From contig JAUJOK010000014.1 in the NCBI GenBank assembly GCA_030447685.1, positions 9,781 through 73,780 on the forward strand: 64,000 bases of DNA, given 5' to 3'. Under the pieces are notes generated by a model. That model had not been told where the DNA came from. It was given only the letters and a program-made list of their open reading frames with translations, and searched no databases. Positions 18,889-27,120 of this stretch are shown here, one piece after another (position 1 is the stretch's first letter; each line of letters begins with the position of its first letter). Origin of the DNA: Armatimonadaceae bacterium (GTDB taxonomy: Bacteria; Armatimonadota; Armatimonadia; Armatimonadales; Armatimonadaceae). Both the position numbers and the translations under genes were made by a program.

Positions 18889-21603
18889 ATGGAATTTTGG
18901 AGACTTTACCGCCTCGTTTACGCAAAGCGCTGGCTGATCCTGGCTATCATGCTGACGGCGGCGTGTGTGATCTTTATAGGTTCGCTGCTTCAGGGGCACC
19001 GCAACTGGTATCAGGCCACCGCCCAGATTCAGCCGAATGAGCGCAGGTTTACCGCCGCGCCCGCCGAGACGGACACCCACACCGCTGCCCACAGCCGCCA
19101 GGATGTCGTCTCCGGTCTTATTACGACGCTGCGCAGTAACTCTGCCCTGCGCTTCAAAACGGCGGAGCTTCTGAGCCTGCCGGAAGAGGAGCGTTCCGCA
19201 CGGGTGGCGGCGGTTCTGGACAGGAACGGCACCTTTACGCATCAGGAAGGCCTGATCGCCAGCGCGGTGGAAAAAGAGATTGAAGAAGGACGGCTGCCCG
19301 TGGCGGAAGGCAGGGAAAAGATCCGCCAGGATATTGCCGCGCTGCACAAAAACTACGCCGACGCTCTGTCCCAGGCGCGGGACGATAAAGGCTCCTTATG
19401 GATGGAAGGCATCCGTGATAAAGAGAAGCTCAACAAGCTGCTTCGTGATAATCTGACGTTCGAGCCGGTGGAAGGGCCGCTTAGCACGGAAAACACCCGC
19501 GACATCACCAGCGTCATTAATATCCAGGCTACGGATGGCCGGGAGGCCGGGGCCGAACTGCTCGCCAATATGGTCTGCGTCGCTTTGATCGATTATCACA
19601 TTGAGAAGGGCAAGGAAAGCTTCGGCGCGCAGAAAAAGCAGTTGACAGCCAAGCGCCAGGACCAGCAGAAGAAACTGGATCAGGCGCAGAAAGAGCTGCT
19701 GGCTTACCAGCGACGTCCTGAAGTCGTTGCGCTCAATCCCGACCAGGCCGCCGGAACAAGCCTGGCTGTCAAGTATGGCGCGGACCGCAACGCCCTTCAG
19801 GCGGAGGTCGATGCGGCCCGTCAGGAGGTTTCCCAGGCGACAGCGGCGCTTTCCAATGAACGCCCCACCACCACCCGCGAGATGCCTGCTGCGGAAGATG
19901 CGTTCGTTCGTTCGCTGGTCGCGGACGTTGCCCGGGCAAAGATCGAGTTCGACAAAGTGGCCGCCGCCAAGATGGAAAACCATCCCGATTACAAGGCTGC
20001 CCGTGAGGCGTGGACAGCGGCGCAGAATCAGTTAAACGCCGCTCGATCACGCAATACCACCGTCACGACTCCCAACCCGCTCTGGGATACGTACAAGGAC
20101 CGGCTCACCCAGGCGCAAACACGGCTGCGCGGAGCGCAGGCCAAGCTGCTCACCACGGAACGGCAGCTTGCTCAGGAACAGGCCAAAGTGGCGAACCTTC
20201 CTGCTGCCCAGGCTCGGCTTACCGAACTGCGCAAGCGGGTGGCGCTTTACGATAAGGCTGTCTCGCAGATAGACGAACAGCTTACGCAGATAGACCTTAA
20301 AATGTCGGAGCAGGACCTGGCCGGCACGCTGGCTATCGCCAGCCAGGCGGACGCCCGCCCGATGGGCGGAACGAAATCGCGCGGGACGCTGATTGTCTAC
20401 GGCATGATATTGGCGCTGATCTTCGGTGTCGCCCTCGTCATTGCCATGGATGCGCTCGACAACTCCATCCGCGATACGTCGGATGTGGAAAAACTGCTGG
20501 GTCTGCCCATCTGCGGCATCATTCCCGCGCAGCTTCCCGACCCGAACCGCGCCCCGCGTATCACCTATCTGGACCCGCTTTCGCCGGTTTCGGAAGCATA
20601 TCGCCTGCTGCGCACCGACCTTCTATTCACCGCGCAGGACCGCCCGTTCAAATCGCTTCTTCTGGCAACCGGCAAGCCCGGTCAGGGCGCGACCACCACG
20701 GTCTGCAACCTGGCTATCTCCCTTGCGCAGGCCGGTAAGCGCGTGATTCTGGTGGACGCCGACTTGCGCCGTCCCCGGCTGCATACGATCTTCAATACCA
20801 CTAACGACGTCGGGCTGACCTCGCTCCTAACCGACGGGTGCGAGATCGAGGAGGCGCTCAAGGCCACCGAGATCGACAATCTGCTCCTTCTGCCTTCGGG
20901 GCCGCTGCCGCTCAACCCGTCGGAACTGCTGGCCTCGCCCCGCATGCGCGCCCTGCACGAGCAGCTCAAGCCGCACACGGACTACATTCTGTTCGACACG
21001 CCCAGCGCGATTGCGTTCTCGGACTGCACGGTGCTCTCCTCGTTCGTGGATGCCGCCCTGATGGTGATTCGCGCAAGCAACGTTCCGCGCGGCTCGGAGC
21101 TTCAGGTCAAGTCCATGCTGACCAAGGCGCGGGCCAATATCCTGGGCGTTGTTTTGAACGGCATGAATCCGGATCGGGTGGACTCCGTTCACTACCACTA
21201 CCACTACTATCCGGTGCTTACCACCAACGGCCCCGTCGGCGCGCTGGGCAGCGGCAATGGGAACGGCCACCACGGCGCGGCGGCGCTGCCGCTGGCGCTG
21301 CCCGGCGAGGGCGGCACGATGCCGCAGCCGGTGGCGACAGCCGCCGCCGCATCTGCTTCTGCCTCGGAGAGTTCAGCTCCCGTTCTGGCAAACCCCAGCA
21401 GCGGCGTCGGCGACAAGACCATCTCCTTTATTTCGCCCGTGCAGGCAGGCCGTGTCGCACCGGCACCGCCCTTCGTGGAACCACACCAACAGAGCTTCTG
21501 GAAGCGTGCCAAAGCGGCTGCACCCTGGATCGCGCTGGCGGTGGCTATAGCGGTGCTGGTGCTCCTGCTGAATAGCTCCGTGGGACCCGCCGCCAGGCCG
21601 TAA
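18889..21603 (+). CDS. Wzz/BY-kinase-like exopolysaccharide chain-length protein
   Basis: 904 residues from ATG 18889. Wzz-type N-terminus with a membrane helix (about 14-34), a long periplasmic coiled coil (about 220-470), a second helix (about 505-525), then a cytosolic BY-kinase-like domain (SPVSEAYRLLRTDLLFT; Walker A' VILVDADLRRPRLH; Walker B ILFDTPSA). The P-loop reads GKPGQGATTTVCNLA, where the usual GKS/T lysine is Ala; a Lys is kept at the earlier MinD-like position. A Tyr/His cluster (HYHYHYYP) follows, then a long Ala/Pro/Gly linker and an unusual third helix at the C-terminus (WIALAVAIAVLVLLL). The role is control of polysaccharide polymerisation or export. Confidence 0.87.
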   Translation: MEFWRLYRLVYAKRWLILAIMLTAACVIFIGSLLQGHRNWYQATAQIQPNERRFTAAPAETDTHTAAHSRQDVVSGLITTLRSNSALRFKTAELLSLPEEERSARVAAVLDRNGTFTHQEGLIASAVEKEIEEGRLPVAEGREKIRQDIAALHKNYADALSQARDDKGSLWMEGIRDKEKLNKLLRDNLTFEPVEGPLSTENTRDITSVINIQATDGREAGAELLANMVCVALIDYHIEKGKESFGAQKKQLTAKRQDQQKKLDQAQKELLAYQRRPEVVALNPDQAAGTSLAVKYGADRNALQAEVDAARQEVSQATAALSNERPTTTREMPAAEDAFVRSLVADVARAKIEFDKVAAAKMENHPDYKAAREAWTAAQNQLNAARSRNTTVTTPNPLWDTYKDRLTQAQTRLRGAQAKLLTTERQLAQEQAKVANLPAAQARLTELRKRVALYDKAVSQIDEQLTQIDLKMSEQDLAGTLAIASQADARPMGGTKSRGTLIVYGMILALIFGVALVIAMDALDNSIRDTSDVEKLLGLPICGIIPAQLPDPNRAPRITYLDPLSPVSEAYRLLRTDLLFTAQDRPFKSLLLATGKPGQGATTTVCNLAISLAQAGKRVILVDADLRRPRLHTIFNTTNDVGLTSLLTDGCEIEEALKATEIDNLLLLPSGPLPLNPSELLASPRMRALHEQLKPHTDYILFDTPSAIAFSDCTVLSSFVDAALMVIRASNVPRGSELQVKSMLTKARANILGVVLNGMNPDRVDSVHYHYHYYPVLTTNGPVGALGSGNGNGHHGAAALPLALPGEGGTMPQPVATAAAASASASESSAPVLANPSSGVGDKTISFISPVQAGRVAPAPPFVEPHQQSFWKRAKAAAPWIALAVAIAVLVLLLNSSVGPAARP

Positions 21604-21623
21604 AGGGCGGCGGCAGTGCCATT

Positions 21624-21658
21624 AAAAAAGGGAGGCGCATCACGCGCCTCCCTTTTTT
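21624..21658. terminator. bidirectional intrinsic terminator
   Basis: Arms AAAAAAGGGAGGCGC and GCGCCTCCCTTTTTT (15 bp) around ATCAC. It has A- and T-runs on both sides, so it works for the BY-kinase-like gene and the convergent C11-like gene. Confidence 0.92.
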
Positions 21659-21671
21659 CTGCCGGCTTATA

Positions 21672-23018
21672 CTATGGCGGCCCCTGCACCAGGAACGACT
21701 GCCAGTTCGGGGCAGCCTTTGCAAAGGCCAGGTCGATGTAACGGTTCCCGAACAAAGGCCCGACGCCATCGGCTTGATCCAGATCGATACTGCGGTATCG
21801 CGCCGGAGACGGCAGGAAGATCGCCAGGCCCCGTGAATTGGGATGACCGCTTCCATTGACGTTCACCACCAGCGATGCGCCTACGGCGCTTTGCACGTCC
21901 CGCGCCGCCGCCTGGACCCCCCCATCATTTACTCTGCCGATCAGCAGTTCCGTGAAGTGGAGCAGGTCGTGGTTTTCGGGGTACTGATACTCTTCCGCAT
22001 CGCTGCGGGCGGCAGCGATAGCAGAGCCGTGCTGCGCCGTCGCCGAGCGCAGGGCATCCCCGAGACGGTTTACCGAAGCCGCGACCCCTTCCAGCTTCGC
22101 GGCATCCAGCAGCGAGTGCGTGATGGAGGAGCTTTCTCCGTAGGAGGCAATCGTATCGCGCACGATATGGGCACCGAATTCCCGACCGTCCATGTTCGGG
22201 TTCTGCACCAGCTTCGCCAGGAAGCGGTCATACGGGTAGCCCTCACCGGGCGGGCTTTCCTCGGAACCGGCGATATAGCGGGCTTCATTGCGTATCTCGT
22301 AGGCTACCTCGGCCATCTGCATGAGCGAGGCATCGAAGGCCAGCAGGTCCCACTTGCGCCCGTTCAGGCGAACAGCGTCAGGAAGCTGTATCGTATCGAT
22401 ATGCGAGCCGGTCAGGTCATCGTAGGAGACGCCGCGCCCCTTGACCGAGCGCCACCCGGCCCCGTGGTTCCAGATGACCAGGGCATATCTTTCGGCGGGA
22501 AAGGCGGCCACGCCCCAGTCGATAAACTTTCTCAGGGCGTCCGCCTTACCCATATCCACCGTATTATTCTGCTCCAGAACTTCGGACGATATACGATTCC
22601 GGTTATTGTCTTTACGTATCAGGAAGCGGCGCGTACCGGTATCCTTCCAGTCCGGGAAGTCCGGATCGTACCGGGGCGAGTTGAACTTCTTGACCTGGAC
22701 GACGATATTGACATCGTCCGTGGAGCCGACCGCCTCCATCTGGTTCATGTTCAGGCCCGCATAGGGATCCAGGTTACTGACGCCGTTGAGGAACACCAGA
22801 AACGTCCACTTTTTTTGCGGCGGGACCGTATAGCGCGTTACACGGTTCCATCCTTCCTGGACGGGCGGCGGTTCCGTCCCCGGCCCTGGTCCGGGGCTGC
22901 CGCCGCCCCCACCGCAGCCGACAGCCGTCAGCAGCAGGCCGAGAAGAAAAAAGGGGGGAACGCCTTTGGAAAGCGTATGCCATAACCGGCGGGGGGATCT
23001 TCTGCAAAAACCGTTCAA
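21672..23018 (-). CDS. C11 clostripain-family lipoprotein with Cys-to-Ser at the nucleophile
   Basis: 448 residues from a TTG at 23018, chosen because AAAGGAG lies 8 nt ahead and a lipoprotein signal follows at once (basic RRSPRRL, hydrophobic core, lipobox AVGC, poly-Gly). The frame is open upstream but without such support. C11 marks: WTFLVFLNGVSNLDPY, the catalytic His in YALVIWNHGAGW, and the nucleophile motif, which reads AFDASLMQMAEVAYE where family peptidases have DACLM. The catalytic Cys is therefore Ser. GSEESPPGEGYPYDRFL matches the family after it. The protein may be a pseudo-enzyme or binding protein on the outer surface. Confidence 0.87.
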   Translation of the reverse strand: MNGFCRRSPRRLWHTLSKGVPPFFLLGLLLTAVGCGGGGGSPGPGPGTEPPPVQEGWNRVTRYTVPPQKKWTFLVFLNGVSNLDPYAGLNMNQMEAVGSTDDVNIVVQVKKFNSPRYDPDFPDWKDTGTRRFLIRKDNNRNRISSEVLEQNNTVDMGKADALRKFIDWGVAAFPAERYALVIWNHGAGWRSVKGRGVSYDDLTGSHIDTIQLPDAVRLNGRKWDLLAFDASLMQMAEVAYEIRNEARYIAGSEESPPGEGYPYDRFLAKLVQNPNMDGREFGAHIVRDTIASYGESSSITHSLLDAAKLEGVAASVNRLGDALRSATAQHGSAIAAARSDAEEYQYPENHDLLHFTELLIGRVNDGGVQAAARDVQSAVGASLVVNVNGSGHPNSRGLAIFLPSPARYRSIDLDQADGVGPLFGNRYIDLAFAKAAPNWQSFLVQGPP

Positions 23019-23216
23019 AAAACTAACTCCTTTGCTGTGAGCGCGGTGTGTGGGGAAAGGCCGCCTTGCCTTGTATACGGCATCGGCCATTGTTTTGTCA
23101 CTCTTTTTCTGGTGATTGAGACATCCGCAGAGCATTTTCGCTTCAAATTCCGGTGACAGTACGCAATCGAGCAGAGATTCCTGTCTTCCGAGATATACAA
23201 GCCGCCATAAATAAGT

Positions 23217-23248
23217 TATAATGGACACAACCCGTGCCGTATACGGCA
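23217..23248. promoter_or_regulatory. TATAAT box and 14-bp palindrome before the diguanylate cyclase gene
   Basis: TATAAT at 23217-23222. From 23235 to 23248 lies the perfect palindrome TGCCGTATACGGCA, over the expected leader start. Ten bases of it (GTATACGGCA) recur at 23073-23082 in the leader of the divergent C11-like gene. A shared repressor site for both genes is possible. Confidence 0.45.
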
Positions 23249-23263
23249 GGAGAGACACACTAA

Positions 23264-25006
23264 ATGTTGTTCCAGTCGCCGCGCACTGCTGTTTTTCCTA
23301 TCGTCGCTGCCATCGGGGCGGTGTGGCTCTGTCTCGCCCTGCTGTACCCCGCGCCGGGTATCACGGCAGAGTGGTACCTGCTGGCGGGCCTTCTGCTTTT
23401 CCTGGCCCGCGCTTTGCCCGTGACCTCCACCCGCGAGCGCCCTGTCACCTTTGTCGCGGCGGTGGTTTGCGCGGGAACCGTGGTGGTGGGACCGTGGGCG
23501 GCGGGAACTCTGGCGCTGGGCATTTACGTTGTGGACTCCCTCCTTTTCCGGCGGCAGAACCTCTGGCACGACCTGGAAGACAACGTTCTCTGCACGCTTG
23601 CCACGGCTCCTCTGGCGGTTCTGTATCATCTGTTTTCCCTGCCAGTGCCGCTCCCAGGCGTCCATCTGCGATTTCTGGCCGTTCTCGTTCCCGGCGCTAT
23701 TTTATACTTCGTCTGCACCGCTGCGCCTTTGCTGCTGGCGCTTCGGTTCGCCACACCCGCGCGGCGCGAGGACGTGCGGATGACTCTGGCGGCACAGACC
23801 ACGACATTTTTTGCGGGGCTTCTGCTTGTCGGTCTGCTGATCGGATTGCGGGAAGACAATTTTCTGGTGGGTTTACTGGTGTTTGCCATTAGCACAGCAG
23901 CGATTGTCGGAGCGATCCGCGCGACAATGGAACTGAGCACTCTGCGAAAGCAGGTTCAGGCAACGGAAGTGCTGGGGCGGCAGGCTGTCGAGGCACAGGA
24001 CGAAGGCGCGTTGCTGGCCCATCTTCTGGCGGCGGCGCGCGATCTGGTCGCCTTCGATCAAGCGGCTATCTGGGCGACGGATCCAAGCGACGCGCGCCTG
24101 GAGATTCGCGCCGCGTGGCCGGAACGAATAAGGACGGATCTGCCGGAATCGCTGGAGTTTGGCGAGGGAATCGTGGGGCGCGTGGCCGAGCGACGGCGCG
24201 GCATCATCATTGCCGCCGGCAGTGACCCGCGCTGGCGCGGAGCGGTCGTCGCGCCGGGACTAAGCGCAAAAATGACATCGGCGCTGGTGGTGCCGCTTAC
24301 CACGGCGGAGCGCACGGTCGGCGTCGCCCTGTTCGCCCACACCGACCCGGGCCGGTACGCGCCCCGCGACATGAAGCTGATGCAATCGGTCGCTAATCTG
24401 GTCGCAAGCGCCATCGAGAACGTCCGCCTGCACCAGAACCTGCGCGCTCTGGCGGTCACGGATGAACTCACCGGACTTTTGAACCGCCGCCGCCTCCAGC
24501 AGATATTGACCGAGGAGGTGTGGCGTGCGCGGCGGTATGAGCGCCCGCTTTCAGTAATTCTCTGTGATGTGGACAACTTCAAGCAGTATAATGATACCTA
24601 TGGGCACCCACAGGGCGACGAGGTGCTGCGCCGCGTGGCGCGCGTTTTGAAGAACAGCACGCGCACCGTCGATAGCGTCGCCCGCTATGGTGGTGAAGAG
24701 TTCTGCGTGATCCTGCCCGAAACGGGCCGCCTCCAGGCTGAGCGCATGGCCGAGCGGCTTCGCCTCGACATGGAGCAGGCCGCCTTCCCCGGCGAAGGCG
24801 GCGCCGATACCGAACAAAGAACCATGAGCTTTGGCGTCGCTTCCTATCCAGAAGATATGCGTGACCCGGAGCAGCTTATCCCGCTTGCCGATGCTGCCCT
24901 GTACCGGGCGAAGCGCGAAGGTAAGAACCAGGTTCAGGGAGTGCGAAGCGCGCCTGCCACGGCACCCGGCCCGGCACGCCGCTCGCGCCGCATCGCCTCG
25001 CATTAA
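23264..25006 (+). CDS. membrane GAF-GGDEF diguanylate cyclase
   Basis: 580 residues. Six or more membrane helices fill residues about 8-230. A GAF domain (about 245-395) and a GGDEF domain (about 405-565) follow. The active site is RYGGEEFCV, which should make cyclic di-GMP. The inhibitory I-site RxxD (RTVD) lies five residues before GGEEF, so product feedback is expected. The metal-binding Asp is in ILCDVDNFKQYND. Cyclic di-GMP often drives exopolysaccharide synthesis, and the BY-kinase-like gene lies 1.7 kb away. The sigma-factor gene starts 24 bp after its stop on the same strand. Confidence 0.93.
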   Translation: MLFQSPRTAVFPIVAAIGAVWLCLALLYPAPGITAEWYLLAGLLLFLARALPVTSTRERPVTFVAAVVCAGTVVVGPWAAGTLALGIYVVDSLLFRRQNLWHDLEDNVLCTLATAPLAVLYHLFSLPVPLPGVHLRFLAVLVPGAILYFVCTAAPLLLALRFATPARREDVRMTLAAQTTTFFAGLLLVGLLIGLREDNFLVGLLVFAISTAAIVGAIRATMELSTLRKQVQATEVLGRQAVEAQDEGALLAHLLAAARDLVAFDQAAIWATDPSDARLEIRAAWPERIRTDLPESLEFGEGIVGRVAERRRGIIIAAGSDPRWRGAVVAPGLSAKMTSALVVPLTTAERTVGVALFAHTDPGRYAPRDMKLMQSVANLVASAIENVRLHQNLRALAVTDELTGLLNRRRLQQILTEEVWRARRYERPLSVILCDVDNFKQYNDTYGHPQGDEVLRRVARVLKNSTRTVDSVARYGGEEFCVILPETGRLQAERMAERLRLDMEQAAFPGEGGADTEQRTMSFGVASYPEDMRDPEQLIPLADAALYRAKREGKNQVQGVRSAPATAPGPARRSRRIASH

Positions 25007-25030
25007 ACAGGCTTTTCCGGTTTTTCTTCT

Positions 25031-25843
25031 ATGTCCGCAGTACACCCGACGCATGACTCCGAAGCTTCCGACGCCTGGCCTGTCGTGCGCGCCCTGACAA
25101 GAGCGCGTAAGGACGGCACACCCTATTCGCGTGAGCCGCATACGGAAGCGCAGATACGGCGTCTATGCGCAATGGCGGAGCGGGAGCGGTATGCCTGCTG
25201 CGAAATAGGCGACCGAAATCACCCGGATTTCGTGGGAGAAGAGGCACTGGTCTACTGCCTGCGCGCCTACCAGGCTCAGGGCGACACAGACAGAGCCTGG
25301 CAGATTGCCGAGCGGCTTACCGAGCGTGTGGCCGGGCATATCCGGCGCAAGCTCGCCCGCTGGCGCTTGACGCCCGACGATGCGGATGAGTGCGCGCGGG
25401 ACCTTTTTGCCGCGCTCTACGAGGCCGTTTTTAACAGGGAACCGGCGGCGGAGTTCTGGGAAGTGCGCTTCTGGGTCTGCCTGGATCGCCGCCTGTGGAA
25501 CCTGATCGAAAAGCGTCAGGCCACCGCCGATCAGGAGTGGTCCGGGGCGGAGCGCGAAGATGAGGTGCGGGAAACCGAAGATTCGCTGCTGCGCGTTCCG
25601 GATACGCGGCCCGGCCCGGAGGAACTATTGGAACAGCGGGAAGCGCTCGCTCTGCTGACCGAAAATGAGCGCCTGAGCCTTTATTTATGCCGGGTGGAAG
25701 GCTGGCCGGAAGAGAGCGACGACCCGGAGCGCCCTTCCGCCGCACGCGCCCTCGGGGTGACGGGCCGCACCATCCGCAACTATCTGAGGCGCGCGGAAGC
25801 GAAGCTGAGAGCGTGGGAGCAGGAAAGTAAGGAAGATCGATGA
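25031..25843 (+). CDS. sigma-70-like (ECF-type) RNA polymerase sigma factor
   Basis: 270 residues. Residues about 95-165 resemble sigma region 2 (LTERVAGHIRRKLARWRLTPDDADECARDLFAALYE-like pattern, then EFWEVRFWVCLDRRLWNLI). Residues about 200-262 form region 4 with an HTH (LLTENERLSLYLCR, ARALGVTGRTIRNYLRRAEAKL). The N-terminal 60 residues are extra and charged. The gene overlaps the next by the ATGA arrangement, so it is co-translated with an HTH protein that may control it. No recognisable Shine-Dalgarno lies ahead, which fits coupling to the upstream gene. The promoter specificity is unknown. Confidence 0.78.
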   Translation: MSAVHPTHDSEASDAWPVVRALTRARKDGTPYSREPHTEAQIRRLCAMAERERYACCEIGDRNHPDFVGEEALVYCLRAYQAQGDTDRAWQIAERLTERVAGHIRRKLARWRLTPDDADECARDLFAALYEAVFNREPAAEFWEVRFWVCLDRRLWNLIEKRQATADQEWSGAEREDEVRETEDSLLRVPDTRPGPEELLEQREALALLTENERLSLYLCRVEGWPEESDDPERPSAARALGVTGRTIRNYLRRAEAKLRAWEQESKEDR

Positions 25844-26442
25844 TGAGAAGTACATTACAGGAAAATAACGAAGCCGAGGCCGTTTTGATCGCCTTTGCAC
25901 AGGCTGGGACGGATGCGAACCTGGCGGACTGGACAGGGCGTTACCCGCAATATGCCCGCGATCTGGTACGCCTGGCGGCGGAGCGATGGGAAGGGCCGAA
26001 CACCCTCGCGGCAGAGGATGCCGGAGCGGACGCCCGGATGCTTGCTATCGGGCACGCCGTCCTGAACACCCGCCGCCAAGAGGCGCAGGCCGCGCCGCTG
26101 ACCAGCCTGGTGACGGCGGCAAAGGCACGCGGTCTGGATGCCGAGACAGTGGCCGCGCGCCTGCATCTGCCGGTTGCTTACTTCTGGAAGCTGCATCGCC
26201 GCCTGTTCGCGCCGGATTCGCTTCCGCGCACACTGGTAACGGAGATAGCGCAGGCGCTGGGCAGCACCACCGATGAGGTCGCCGCCTATCTGCGGCAGCA
26301 GCCGACGCTCGCGGCGGGCGCAAGCTACCGCGCCGACACTTCTCCACGGGTTGGGGCACGGGAAGATTTTGCGGCTACTCTGGCCGCCGATTCGGAACTG
26401 ACACCGGCGCAGCGGGCGCGCTGGAGCGAGACGGAGGCGTAG
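25840..26442 (+). CDS. XRE-like HTH protein, possible partner of sigma factor and ImmA protease
   Basis: 200 residues, start ATGATG overlapping the sigma stop. Residues about 18-50 (FAQAGTDANLADWTGRYPQY) resemble the 'W-RYP-YA-DL' segment seen in regulators next to ECF sigma factors. Residues about 87-152 look like a cro/XRE helix-turn-helix (TAAKARGLDAETVAARLHLP, LPRTLVTEIAQALGSTTDEV). The tail is Arg/Ala-rich. ImmA/IrrE proteases typically cut an adjacent XRE-type repressor, and such a protease is the next gene. I infer that this protein is the repressor or anti-sigma of the cluster. No exact family match is claimed. Confidence 0.65.
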   Translation: MMRSTLQENNEAEAVLIAFAQAGTDANLADWTGRYPQYARDLVRLAAERWEGPNTLAAEDAGADARMLAIGHAVLNTRRQEAQAAPLTSLVTAAKARGLDAETVAARLHLPVAYFWKLHRRLFAPDSLPRTLVTEIAQALGSTTDEVAAYLRQQPTLAAGASYRADTSPRVGAREDFAATLAADSELTPAQRARWSETEA

Positions 26443-26448
26443 CGATCC

Positions 26449-27120
26449 GTGGCGGCGGCAAGCGACGGCTGGTCATCGGTGCGGCAGGAAGCCTGCCGCC
26501 GTCGTGCCGCTCTGCTTGGTGACGACAGCAGCGACACTGATGCGGAGACGACGCTTGCCGCCGCCATCCGCGCGGCGGGTCTGGATTGCCATGCCCGCCC
26601 GCCCGATGATGCGCTTTTATCCGGGGCGCATGCTGTCCTCGATACCGAAGCCGAAGCCATCTGGTTCCGCAGCGATCTGCCACCCGAAACACGCCGCCTG
26701 ATAATCGCCCACGAACTGGCCCATCTGTGGCTGCACCACACGGAAGACGGCGAAACGGCCCATCCGGCGGAGGCCGTCTGCCGGACGGAGGCCGTCTGCC
26801 GGTGCGCCGAGTCGGATTTCGAGGAGCCGGAGACGGCCACGCTGGTCGGCTACGGCCCGCGTGAGCGCGGCGAGATTGAAGCCAACATATTCGCCCGTGA
26901 GTTCCTGCTGCCCACCGCGCTGCTCCGCCGGTGGTTCTGGGAAGAGGGCCTCTCTGCCGACGCTATCGCTGAGCGCGCCGGTCTCCCCGCTCCCGCCGTA
27001 CGCTGTGGGAGAGGGGGAGCCGGAGGGGGAAGGCCGAACTGCCTGCGGTATTTCATTCTTCCTCCCCTCTCCCATAGCGTGGGGGAGGGGGTTGGGGGGA
27101 GGGGGCAAATATTCCCTTGA
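26449..27120 (+). CDS. ImmA/IrrE-family zinc metallopeptidase with repeat-derived tail
   Basis: GTG start at 26449, 6 bp after the HTH gene; 223 residues. HEXXH zinc motif HELAHLWLHH at residues 88-97, and the third-ligand region EIEANIFAREFLLP near 142-155, both standard for peptidase M78. Family members cleave XRE repressors (ImmA/ImmR; Deinococcus PprI/DdrO after DNA damage). Residues after about 185 (RCGRGGAGGGRPN onward) are translated from a palindromic repeat, so the natural C-terminus has been replaced. Residues about 105-116 contain a duplicated 6-residue unit (AEAVCR-TEAVCR), from an 18-bp tandem repeat at 26768-26803. Confidence 0.87.
   Translation: MAAASDGWSSVRQEACRRRAALLGDDSSDTDAETTLAAAIRAAGLDCHARPPDDALLSGAHAVLDTEAEAIWFRSDLPPETRRLIIAHELAHLWLHHTEDGETAHPAEAVCRTEAVCRCAESDFEEPETATLVGYGPRERGEIEANIFAREFLLPTALLRRWFWEEGLSADAIAERAGLPAPAVRCGRGGAGGGRPNCLRYFILPPLSHSVGEGVGGRGQIFP
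26981..27107. repeat. palindromic element, type B, copy 1
   Basis: About 127 bp with GC-rich inverted ends around ACGCTGTGGGAGAGG and its near-complement CCTCTCCCATAGCGTGGGG. It shares GAGGGGGAGCC and CACCCCTCTCCCA-like segments with 57997-58129. It covers the 3' end of the ImmA gene and the 5' end of the helicase gene. Confidence 0.65.
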
